From contig JACOUL010000009.1 in NCBI GenBank assembly GCA_016177875.1, positions 1 through 45,868 of the forward strand: 45,868 nt of DNA. Direction: 5' to 3'. The notes below the pieces were generated by a model. The model saw nothing but the letters and a program-made list of their open reading frames with translations. It was not told where the DNA came from and did no database searches. Of this stretch, positions 1 to 12,600 are shown piece after piece. The position numbers and the translations under genes were made by a program. Each line of letters starts with the position of its first letter. Position 1 is the stretch's first letter. Source of the stretch: Burkholderiales bacterium (GTDB lineage Bacteria; Pseudomonadota; Gammaproteobacteria; Burkholderiales; Burkholderiaceae_D).

Positions 1-2
1 CC

Positions 3-620
3 ATCGCGGCGCTGCAGGCGGCCTTGGGCAATCCGGCCTTGACGACGGGCGCCAAGCTGACCAGCTTGCCGGCGACCTTGAACTACAGCGTCGCGGTGAA
101 CGTGGCGCCGTACTACAGCGTCCAAGCAGGCGATACGTGGGCGAGCATCACCAACGCCTTGTATGGAACAACAGACGCCAATGCAGCCAGCGCATTGCAG
201 GCAGCGCTGGGCAATCCGGCCCTCACCGCAGGAGCGCAACTCACCAGCATCCCGGCAACGCTGAACTACATCACCACAATCAGCGCGCCGCCGCATTACT
301 TCGTCCAGGCAGGCGACACCTGGACCGGCATCACGCAAGCGCTCTACGGCACCAGCCACGCCAATGCAGTGGCGGCACTACAAGCAATCCTGGGCAATCC
401 AGCGCTGACCGCCGGCACCAAGCTCGACAATCTGCCGCCCACGCTCGATTACTCCATCACGGTCGATGTCACGCCGTACTACCAAGTCCAAGCAGGCGAC
501 ACCTGGGCCGGCATCACCAACACCCTATACGGCACCACCGAAGCCCACGCCATCGCCGCCCTGAAAACCACCGAGGGCAACCCCACCCTCAGCACGGGCA
601 CCAAGCTCTACGTACCTTCA
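3..620 (+). repeat. LysM-type repeat array 1
   Basis: One partial and three full repeats of about 61-62 residues (183-186 bp). Each carries the LysM-like core YYxVQAGDTWxSITNALYG, then an Ala-rich helix, GNPALTxGxxL and a P-A-T-L-N-Y linker. LysM modules bind N-acetylglucosamine-containing glycans such as peptidoglycan. The array continues off the left edge. Confidence 0.85.
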
Positions 621-3600
621 ACTTTAAATTATGAAGTTACGACGCAGCAGGCAACGGACACTCTTAATAGCGCTGCTTTAAGCACCTTTGGATCACAAAC
701 GGTTAACAGTCCCCTGAACAATAGTGCTTTAGCGACGACTGAAAATCAGGCGGCCAGCAACACATTGAACAATGCTGCACTGAACACGACGGATGTGCAG
801 AATACGAACACGACGTACAGCTTGAATGCGGGTGCATTGACGGCCACCAACGGTAGCTGGTCTGGCATGTCGAGTGTGGATGTGCTTGCTATGTCGACAT
901 CTGGAGGCATAAGCGATCCTATTGTCGCCTACGACCAGAACGGCAATGGCTTGAAGATATGGGTCGACAATAACAACGTATATGTAAGTCGATATGCGAA
1001 GAATAGTAATGCTCCGACGCTCTCCCAGTGGTCTGCCCCTGTTTCGCTTGCAAGCGATGTACTAAGTACGACTGGCATAAGGCCAAATCTAGTCGTGAGC
1101 CCGAATGGCAATGCGCTTGTCACTTGGGTGGACACAGCGCAACAACGTGTTTATGCCAAGCGTTTTGTGAATGGTGTATGGGATAGCCAATCTGCCTTGC
1201 TCAATGTTCCGTCTGGCTACATAAATGGGCAACCAACATGTGCCATTAGCGATAGTGGAAAGGCAGTAGTGGCCTTTTGGCGAGGGGCCTATGTGTATGC
1301 CAATGTATTTAATGGGAGTGCTTGGCAATCGACACCGACTAGCCTGAACTATGGAAATTTAGCCGAGGCTCAAATTCCGCAGTTAGGAATGGACGCTAAT
1401 GGGAACGTTACTGCGATGTGGATGCAGGCTGCTTCTGGGGAACCCAATGCCAGCATCTTCGTTTCGCGATATGACGCCTCCACGGCCACATGGTCCACCG
1501 CTACCGGTACTACAGTCGAGAATTTCACCGGACATGTTACCGACATGAATTTCGCGGTAGACGGCAATGGCAATGGCTTGGCGACTTGGCTGCAGGACAA
1601 TACGCTCTATTCGAACGGCTACACCAAGAGCACCGATTCCTGGAGTGGCCCCATTGTTCTGGCAACCGGCAGTGCCTCCAATCCTCTTTATGTCTCCTCC
1701 AAGGCATTAGCTTTAAGCAGTAACGGCAACGGAGTCGTGACATGGAAGCAGAGCATGATCACTTATGCGCGCCGCTATGCCAATGGAGCTTGGCTAGGAA
1801 CAGGCGCTGATACCTTGAATCCTTACAGTACTTTGAGTAATGCCAGCCCAGTTGCAGTCGTTAACGATAGCGGTCAGGCAGCTGTCCTATCGTTTTACAA
1901 TGCCGGCAACGGTAATGTGTTGGTTCTTTCCAATCGCTATAACGGCAGCCAGTGGGTGTCAGCAGAAAATATCCAGACCACTAATTTTTGTCCTATTTAT
2001 AGCGGCTGGGAACTTATCGCATACCGAGGATTCAGTGCCGCGATAGACGCAAGCGGCGATATCACGACGCTATGGTTGAACGATGAAGGTATTCCTTACG
2101 GTACGCCGCATGGTGTAAGTGCACGTCTTTACGGCAGTACTTATGTCGCTGGTCAGCAGTATTACACGATTCCCCAGGGCGCGACTTGGACCTCGGTTGC
2201 CTCAGCCTTGTATGGTACTTCCAATGTGGCAAGTCAATTGCAGAGTGTGTTGGGCAATCCGGCACTGACGGCAGGCAGCCAGCTGACAGGCTTGCCGACG
2301 ACGCTGACGTATTCGACACAAAACTCCATTACGGTGCCCGCGTATTATCAGGTGCAGGCAGGTGACACGTGGACGAGCATCACCCAAGCGCTCTACGGCA
2401 CGAGCAATGCCAACGCAGTAACGGCATTGCAGACGGCACTGGGTAATCCGGCACTCACAACAGGCGCCAAGTTGACCAGCTTGCCAAGCACGCTGAATTA
2501 CACCGTCACGGTCAGTGTGGCACCGTACTACAGCGTCACGGCAGGGGATACCTGGGCCAGCATCACCAACGCACTGTATGGCACCACGGACCCCAATGCG
2601 GCAAGCGCTTTGCAAACGGCATTGGGCAATCTGGCTCTTACCACCAGTGCCAAGCTCACGAACATTCCGGCTACGCTCAATTACACGACAATAGTGACGG
2701 TCACGCCGTACTACCAAGTACAGGCAGGCGACACGTGGGAAAGCATCACCAATGCCTTGTACGGCACGACCGATCCCAACGCGATAGCAGCATTGCAAAC
2801 CGCATTGGGCAATCCGGCCCTCACCGCAGGAGCGCAACTCACCAACATCCCGGCAACGCTGAACTACACCGCCACAATTAGCGCGCCGCCGCACTACTTC
2901 GTCCAGGCAGGCGACACCTGGACCAGCATCACGCAAGCGCTCTACGGCACCAGCCACGCCAATGCGGTGGCCGCGCTACAAGCAGCCTTAGGCAATCCAG
3001 CGCTGACCGCCGGCACCAAGCTCAACAACCTGCCGGCCACGCTCGATTACTCCGTCACGGTCAACGTCACGCCTTACTACCAAGTCCAAGCAGGCGACAC
3101 CTGGGCCGGCATCACCAACACCCTGTACGGCACCACCGAAGCCCACGCCATCGCCGCCTTGCAAACCGCCGAGGGCAACCCCACCCTCAGCACGGGCACC
3201 AAGCTCTACGTGCCAAGCAGCCTCGATTGTCTCAGCACCGACACCAACGGCGAAATGCGCGTCACCGACGCTTTGGGCAACGTCACTACATTCATCAGCG
3301 ACCTCAAAGGCCAGTTGATCGGCATCCAGTCCGCCCCGGTCAACGGCGTCAGCCAGCAATTCAGCTACACCTACAACGTCAACGGTGACGTCACCAGCCA
3401 AACGGATGGCCTGGGCCATACCGTCACATACCAGTACGACGCCAACGGCAACCAAATCCTGCAGCGCGACGCCGCCGGCAATACCATCACGCGCACCTAC
3501 GGCAGCAAAAACGAGCTGCTTACCGAAACCATCTATGCGGTGCCCGACTCGGATGGCGCAGGCCCGGCTCAACCGAGCCAAGCGATCACCACGCGTTACG

Positions 3601-6600
3601 CCTACGACAACACAGGTCACCTGCGCTTCACCGTCAGCGCCGAAGGCCGCATCACCGAATACCGCTATAACGCCTCCGGCCAACAGGTCAGCAACATTAC
3701 CTACGCCGGCAACTTATACGACTTAAGCGGTCTGTCGGCAAATACCTCGATCGCCGAAAGTGCACTGGCCGCATGGGCAGCCGGCGCAGGCGTCGACAAG
3801 AGCAATACCTTACGCATCGACACCACCTACGACTTCCGCGGCCTGGTCGCGAGCGTCACGCGTTACGCCAAAGTCGACGGCACCGGTGCAGGTGTGTCAG
3901 ACGGCACGCAATCCACGACTTACTACATCTACGACCAAGCAGGTCAGCTGCTCAAGACCATCGCTCCGAAGGGCGTCGCCACTACCGGCAACGCCGACGA
4001 TTTCGTCACCCGCTACACCTACGACGGCCTGGGCCGCTTGCTGTCGACCACCGACAGCCTCAACATCGTCACGCTCAACCAATACGACGACGCCACTCAC
4101 CAGATCAAGGTTACGCTCGCCAACGGCCTCGCCACCACCTCGACCTACGATGCCGCAGGCGAATTGATCAGCGTCACCCAATCCGACGGCGCCAACACGC
4201 TCGGTCAAACCAGCTACCAATACGATGCACTTGGACGTCTGCGTATGGTCACTGATGCATCCGGCGTCACGCGTCATTCCCTCTACGACGAAGCCGGCCG
4301 CAAAGTCGCCGATATCGACGGCGACCGCAGCCTGACCGAATACGTTTACAACGCCAACAGCCAAGTCATCCGCGTCATCCAGTACGCCACCCCAGTCTCG
4401 ACCGCAGCGCTGGTTGACGGCAGCGGCAACCCCGCCAGCGTCTCCCTGGCCGCAATCCGTCCGGCAACATCCGGCGACGACCGCAGCAGCTGGAGTCTGT
4501 ACGCCGCCGCCAACCGCCTGGTCAAGACGGTCGATGCCCTCGGCTACGTCACTGAAACCCAATACGACGGCGCATCGCGCGTCACGGCAGTCATCCGCTA
4601 CGCCAACGCCGTCAACGCCGGCACCATCACCGCAAACACGCAAGCCACCGATGCCGTTGTCACACCCGCAAGCAGCGCGGCAGACCGCCGTGCCCGCAGC
4701 TTCTACGACAACGACGGCCGCCTCTTGGCCGTGCTCGACGCCGAAGGCTACCTCTCGGAAAACCAATACGACGCCGCCGGCCGCTTGATCCATACCATCA
4801 GCTACGCCGCTCCAACCAACAGCGCCGACTGGGCCGCAGGCACGCTCGCCCAATTGCGCCCGGCCGCCAACGCCGCTTCGGACATCCACACCTGGAAGTT
4901 CTACGACGCAGAAAGCCGCTTGATCGCCACGGTAGACGGCGAAGGCTACCTCACCGAAACAATGTACGACGTCAACGGCAACGCCACGCAGCAGACACGC
5001 TACGGCAACAAGGCTCTTATTGCGCCCAATGCCATTACCGGCAGCACGACAGTTGTGAGTTTGCGCCCAGATTTGAGCAGCCAAGATCGCACCAACAGCT
5101 GGACTTATACGGATCTCAATCAGGTCAAGACCCAGACCGACAACCAAGGCACCGTCACCCAATACATCTACGATGACGTCGGCAACCTCATCAAGACCGA
5201 TCTCGCCCTGGGCACGGCCAATGCTCGCACCCTGCAAGTCAAATACGACAAGCAAGGCCATGTGATCGGCGAACTTACAGCCGAAGGCAGCACCACGCTT
5301 GCCGCCTTGAGCAATCCGACGCAAGCCCAAATCGACGCCGTCTGGACGCAATACGGCATCTCGCACCAATACGATTCGCTCGGCAGAAGAATCGCCACCA
5401 CCGACCAAAGCGGCAACCGCACGTTGTTCTACTATGACGCCGTCGGGCATCTGACGCTGACCGTCAGCGCCTTGGGCGAGGTCACGGAAAACCGGTACAA
5501 CAGCTTGAACCAGCTGACGGCGACCGCTCGTCTTGCAACCCGCATCGACACTACCGGACTGACCGGTGGCATGATGACGCCGGCTGTCGCCGCCAGAATC
5601 GATGCTGCGCGAAATGACCTGCAGGACAGCAAGATTCGCTACATGTACAACCTCAACGGCGCCGTCGCTACCCGCATCGACGAGGAAATTTATACAACCA
5701 CCTTCCAGTACGACGCATTCGGCGAAGTCGTTGCACGCACCAGCCAGGTCGACCATGCTTCCGTCACCGAGACAGCGCGTACGGTGTTCGATGCCAACGG
5801 ACGCGTGCTGTACCAGATCGATGCCGCCGGCATCGTCACCCGCTACGCCTACGATCAGGTCGGCCGGGTAACGCGCAGCACACGCTACGCCAATACCATT
5901 GCCACTGCCGGCTTGTCTTTGTCGCCCAGCGCTATCGACGTGGAATCCCTTATCTCCGCCGACCTCGGCCGTGACCTGAGCTTGACCAATGTCTACGATA
6001 GAGACGGGCGCCTGGTATTCGCGATCGACGGCACGGGCAGTGTCACGCAACGTATTTACGACAGCAACGGCAATGTGCTGCGCCAGATTACCTACGCCAC
6101 CCGAATTTCGGCCGGCGTTTTGCCGACCTTCGACGCCGTCAGCAGCGCAGTGGCCGCCATTGCCGATCCCGCTAACGATACGTTGACGGTCAATGTCTAT
6201 GATGCCGGCAACCGCCTTGCCTATTCCATCGACGGCATCGGCGTGGTCACTTCCTATACCTACGACGAAAATGGCAATCTGATCTCCAGCGCGCGCTACG
6301 CGAACCAGATTGCCGTGCGCAGCCAGCCCATCAACGCCGCTGCCGACGTCGCCGGCCTGCTGGGCGCCAGCCCCGAACAGGTGCAGAAACGCATGGCCTA
6401 CGACGCCAGCAATCGCCTGGTTGCCGTCGCCGAAGCGCAATCTGCCGACGCCAACGGCAACCTGCAATGGGCGGTGACGAGCATTTCCTACGACAGCAAC
6501 GGCAACGTCGCGTCGCGCACGGAATTCGCGACCCTGCTCGTATCGGCCAATCCGGACGCTGGCGCGATCAAGGCATGGGTCGACTCGGCCGCCAATCATG

Positions 6601-9600
6601 CCGCGAACGATCGCACCACCGTCATGGCCTACGACGCCACCAATCGCCTGATCGCCAGCGCCCTCACGCTGCAGACGGATGCCGCCGGCCGGATGCAATG
6701 GTCGGTGACGAGCCAGGCCTACGATGCTGCGGGCAACGTGATCGCGCGCACGGTTCATGCAAGCTCGTTGACTTCGGCCAATGCGGCTGCTCGCCCATCC
6801 GCTGACGATCTCAAGAGCTGGATTGCCGATGCAGCGAATTACGATCCCGCGCACGACCAGGCGGTGCGCATGGTGTACGACAGGGCAGGTCGCGTGACAG
6901 CGACCGCCACGGCGCAGCAAGCCGATGCCAACAGCGGCATGGCAGGCCAGCTGCAATGGTCTATCGTCAAGCAGGAATACGACGGCAACGGCAACGTCGT
7001 GTCGCGCACGGCGTACGCGACGTCGATCTGGTCGCCGACGGCCGGCGTTCACCCGAACAACGCAGCAGCATATGCTCAGCTGGTGACGGACTTCAAAGCC
7101 TACTTCGACAACACCGCCGAAGGCGCGGTGATGCAGGACTGGCCGCAAGCAGGTTACAGCCTCACAAAAGGGGCGGGCGACGTCGCCGTCCTCAAGGATG
7201 CCGACGGCAAGGTGGTCTATACGATGCGCAAGGACGACAGTCCCCGCGCCGTCGCGGCCGAATGCGCGCTGATCCGCCAGCATTGGGAAGCCCAATTTTC
7301 TGCGACGTTCGGCGTGGATTTCCGCTTCATGCCGGATACCGACATCTACGTGCCTTCCACTACCCTGGTTCCCGGGGATACCGCAGGCAAAACCGTCTAC
7401 GAGCAACTGGTCGAGGATTTCAACGCCTTCTTCAACGACAATGCGACAGGCGTCGAAATCCACGGCTGGCAATATGCGGACGACAAGATCGTGCGCGGCC
7501 CGGACGATACGGCGATTTACTATCGCCATGCCACCGACACAGTCGGCTATGTGTTCCATCAGGCGGACGGCCCGCTGGCCGTGGCCCGCGACAATGCCGA
7601 TATCCGCAGCGGCATGGAATTCAACGCCAATCGCCGGAACGGCTTGACCGATCCGGCTACGCAATTCCATTTCGTCAGGCGCGACGCGCGTATTTCCACC
7701 TCCGGCGCCGCGCAGTCCGATGTGATCGACTGGATCAATTCGGTAACGGCCAATGCCGCTCTGGACCAGACCGCCCTCATGGCCTACGATGCCTCAGGCC
7801 GCCTCAAGCTCAGCGCCACCACGCATCACCTCGGCGCGAACGGCCAGATGCAATGGGCGGTCGTGCGTAACGAGTACGACGGCTCCGGCAACTTGGTGGT
7901 TCGTACCGCCTACGCCAACATGCTTTCGGGCATGAACCTGACGCCCGCCGACATTGGCGCACCCATCTCTGCTAACGTCAAAGATGCCGTTACGCGCATG
8001 GCCTACGATTCCGCCGGCCGGCTGCTGTTCAGCGTCGACGCTCTGGGTGGCGTCGTCGGACGCGAGTACGATGCGTTCGGCAATGTGATCAAGCAGACCG
8101 CTTACGCTGTGCCGGTAAGCTTGAGCGGCACGTTGACCGCAGACGCTCTGCGCGGCGTGCTCAACCAGTCCGACGCAAACAACCACGTCGAACGCCGCAT
8201 ATTCGACGCCGCCGGCCACCTGACGTACACCGCCGATGCAGAAGGCGACGTGACCCATTTGGAATACGACGCCCGCGGCAACCTGGTCAAGAAGACTGCG
8301 TACGCCAACAAGGCCGCAATCGGCCAGTCGCTCGACAACATCGTTGCAGGCACGGCCGACCAAGTCACCTCGATGGCCTACGACTTCGCCAATCGCCTGG
8401 TTTACAGTGTCGACGCAGAAGGCGATGTTTCCAAGCTGGATTACGACGCTTTCGGCAATGTCGTGCAGCAGATCGCCTATGCCTTGAAATGGAGCGGCAG
8501 CTCGACCACGCTCGAAACCTTGCGTAGCGGCGTGCAGTCCAATCCTAACGACCGCGTCCAGCGCAACGTCTTCGACTCGGCAAACCGCCTGGTCTACAGC
8601 GTCGATGCGGCCGGCTTTGTCGCCTACACTCAATACGACGGCGCCGGCCGCATTCGGAGCGCCACGCATTACGCCGCAGCGATTTCCGCAGGCACGCCGG
8701 CAACGCTGGAAGGCATCGTGGGCGCGCTCGGCGTGCATCCGCAAGGCCATGCCAACTGGTTCGAATACAATGCCGCCGGCCAGCTGGCCGCCAGCGGCGA
8801 TCCCATGAACTTCGTTGAGTCGTATACCTACGACGCCCTGGGACAAAAGCGCAGCTTCACGAACAAGAACGGCGCAACTTGGACCTACCGCTACGATGCC
8901 GGCGGACATTTGACGGATGAAATCGCGCCGGAAGTCGAGGTTGCGACGCTCAGCCGCTCCGGCGCCGTTATCACGGTCAATACGCCGGACACCGGCATCG
9001 TCACACACTTGGACTACGATGCCTTCGGGCGTCTCGCCACGCGCACCGAAGCCGCCAATATCGCAGGCGCGCAGCGCAGCACCTCCTACAGCTACGATGC
9101 ACTGGGCCGCCAGGTAACCGTGACCTATCCGCCGGTCGCGGTTTACCAGACGGAAAGCGACGCTGCCTTGCTCGCCAACGGCGCCAATGGCGCAGTGACG
9201 CGCACCGATACGCAGCCGCTCGACCTGAGCACGGCTACTACCTACGACATCTTTGGAAACGCCGTGGCAAATCAGGACGTCGGCGGCAAACTGTCCTTCA
9301 AAGTCTACGACAAGACCGGAAGCGTGCGTTTCGACATTGACGTGCTCGGCTACGTCACCGGATACGAAAGGGATGCGTTCGGCAATGTCTCCAAGCTGGT
9401 TCGCTATGCCGACGCACTTCCGGCGAACGTTTTCAGCAGCTTCAGCGCCCAAAATCCGCCTTCAGCAGCCGTTGTCGAAGCGAACCTCGGTGCCGACGCG
9501 CGCGTCATCACGACCACGTACGATAAGCTCGATCGCGCCGTCAAGATCGTCGAACCGGTTGTGTTCAACTACGACTCCAGCGCCAATGTCGATCGTCAGT

Positions 9601-12600
9601 ATTTCGACGCCGGCAAGACCACGGTCCACCATTACGACGCCTTCGGCAACGTGGTCGAGACCGATACGCTCAGAAACAAGAACACCGATACCTGGGCGCG
9701 CCACAATTTCTATTTCGACCGCCGCAACCAGCTGATCGAGGAAATCGACGCGCTCAACTACGTCACCACGCGCGACTACGACGCCTACGGCAATTTGACG
9801 GTGCAAAAGGAATACGCGACCGCCGTCACAGGGCCGGTCAAGACCGATGAACTTCCCGCCCTGCTTGCCGGTGCAGACGACCGCGAGACCAGGTACCAGT
9901 ACGACGAAAACAACCGCAAGGTGGCGGAAATCCGCGTCGCTATCGCGCAATCAACCGTCTCCGACCGTGTGGATAATTCGCCCACGGTGGATACGGTCAA
10001 GGCCGACGCAACCACTTTGTATGACTACGACAAAGTGGGCAACCAGACCAAGGTTACCGACGCTCTTGGAGGAGTCACCCGTACCGAGTACGATGCGCTC
10101 GGCCGTATCAAGGCTGTAGTCGCGCCGATGGTCGGCAGCGGTGCGGGCGGCATTCTGCCGCTGACGGTATTCCAGCGCGATGCCTTCGGCAACGTTGTCG
10201 TGCGCACCGATTATGCCCAGGGCGCCAATAGCGCTTCGGCATTCGCGCCGGCAGGTCTCGACGCCGAACATGACCGCACGAGCTATACCTTCTTCAATTC
10301 GCACGGCCTGGCGATCGAGAGCGTCGATGCGCTCGGGCATTCGAGCTACGCCTCATACGACCGATTCAGCCACGTCGCCAAAACTTGGCAAGCCAGCTCG
10401 GCGAGCGGAAGCGGCAACAGCATCGTCAATACCTTCGACTACGACGCGCTCGGGCGTCTGGTCAACCAGCGCGAGCGCTATGCTGACCCGGTTTCCGGAG
10501 CGTCGTCCATCGTTAACCATCGGATGCAATATAACGCCTTCGGCGAAGTGATCGCCAAAGGCATCAATGGCTATCAGGAGCATTTCGATTACGATGCAGC
10601 CGGCCGTATGTGGCGCACCAATAGCGGCGATGGCGCAGTCAAGGTCAATTTGTTCGACTTGGCCGGGCAACAGACAGCCGAGCTCAAGAGTATCGATCGC
10701 AATCTCGACGATGCCAGGTTGTCGAGCGCGAAAGAAGTCGTGCAGCTGGGCGGCTTGGTGCGTACCGACACCATTTATGACCTGGCTGAGCGGCAGGTAC
10801 GCCAGATCGGCACCGAGCGCCATTCGACTTTCTCCGGCAATTTCATGCCGAGCGATTACGCCGCCTTCAAGCGGATCGAGGATGCGCTTGACCAGTTCTT
10901 CCATTCCGCGCCTGGCACGACCTCCAGCAATTGGGACGGCATGGGCGGCAGCATGACGCTCAATGCGGACGGTAGCGCAACCTACTCGTACGCCGGCGCG
11001 AATAGCTCCGCCGCCAGCTATACCTTTACCAGCGCCGATGGTCCGCTGAAAGCCGTGAAGGAATGCGCCGCCATTCGCGCCGTGTGGGAGCGTCAATACA
11101 ATCTGAGCTTTAACCGCAGCGGCGACAACTATGCTCCGCGCAATTACGATGCCTATCGTTTGGTGGAAGCCGACTTCGACCGCATCTTTACCTGGGTACC
11201 GGGTACGTATGGCTGGGCTAACGGTACAGTGCGCGTCATCGATAGTTCGATGGCCGTCTACACGGACACTGCCGGACATGCATATCGTTTCTTCAAGAGC
11301 GACGGGCCGCTGACGGTGGCTGGTCAAGTCGAAGCGCTGCGTACCTGGTGGGAAAGCGTCTATCAACCGGGCTTCTCGCAGGATGAGGGTATCACGGTAG
11401 AGAAGGCGTTCTTAAAAGGTACATATACGTGGGGCGGTGTCACACAGACCGCAACAGGCGGAGAACCGGGTGTTGTCTACACTGTAGAACCCGCTTCCAT
11501 TCGCCTTGAATGGTCTTCACTCGAATCTCTCGGCAGCGGCGAAATTCGTGTCGATGTCGATTACGTCGATGGCGTCAATTACCAGGATACTCACTTAACG
11601 CAATATTTTTCAGCGAGTTTTGCAGCGAACGGCGTCACAATCGATCAGGAAATTCCACATGAAACCAACAACGTTCTAACCTCAGGCGGCGTCTCGGCTC
11701 TCAAGAATGTCTTTGTCTCCAAGAAGAGCGCCGACGGCAGCTGGAAAGTCGTCATGGGCGTGGTGCAAGACCCGGCTCAAGTTCAGCCGAATATCACGAC
11801 TCTACTCAGCGCTCCATCGCAAATCCCCATCATCGGCTCGCAATTCGGCGACCTGGGCAATTTCGTCTTCGGCAGCGTACTTGACGATCCCTCTAAGAAG
11901 CTTCAATTCGAGAAGCGGGCAATAGGCGCCAGCGACTGGCAAGCCCTCATCGTCACGGATTTCGGAGGCTCTTTGTCTGTCGATACGAGGACGCTCGCCA
12001 AGGGATCATCCTACGAATACCGCACGTATTACCTCGACGAACAGGGGCAAGTCCAGACCGTCGACACCGGCACGATCACCGTGCCGCTCGACACTCTGTC
12101 TTCGACGCCGACAATGAGCTCTGCGGGTATTCTGAGCTGGGACGCGCCGGCCGACCCCGCGGTGACGCAAACCTTCCGCTACCGCACGGCATACAGCGTC
12201 CATCCAAACGATGCGACGGTCTACGAAAGCTTGCTGGCGGGATTCAATTCCTACTTCGCCACTACGGCAGAAGGCAGCGTGCGACAGGACTGGCCGCTAA
12301 TCGGCTACAGTCTCACGCGAAGCGCGGGCGACACGGCCATCCTCAAGGACGCGAGCGGCAATGTTATCTACACGATGCACAAGAGCGACGACCCGCGCAG
12401 GGTTGCGGCCGATTGTGCCCTGATTCGCCAGCGCTGGGAAGCCGACTATTCCGCGTTGTCCGGTAAGAGCTTCTATTTCATCCAGGAAGATGAAGCCTAT
12501 ACGCCTACGATCACCCTGATTCCGGGACGCAGCGACGGCATGACCGTCTACGACCAGCTCGTCGCCGACTTCAATGTCTTCTTCAACGGCGCCGTGGCCG

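Noticed and set aside
3897..7670. A 1257-codon open frame on the minus strand under the YD repeats
   Set aside because: It is a shadow of the repetitive, G+C-rich YD coding sequence; the predicted protein is Val/Gly/Ala/Asp-rich without domains, and the plus frame has clear YD motifs.
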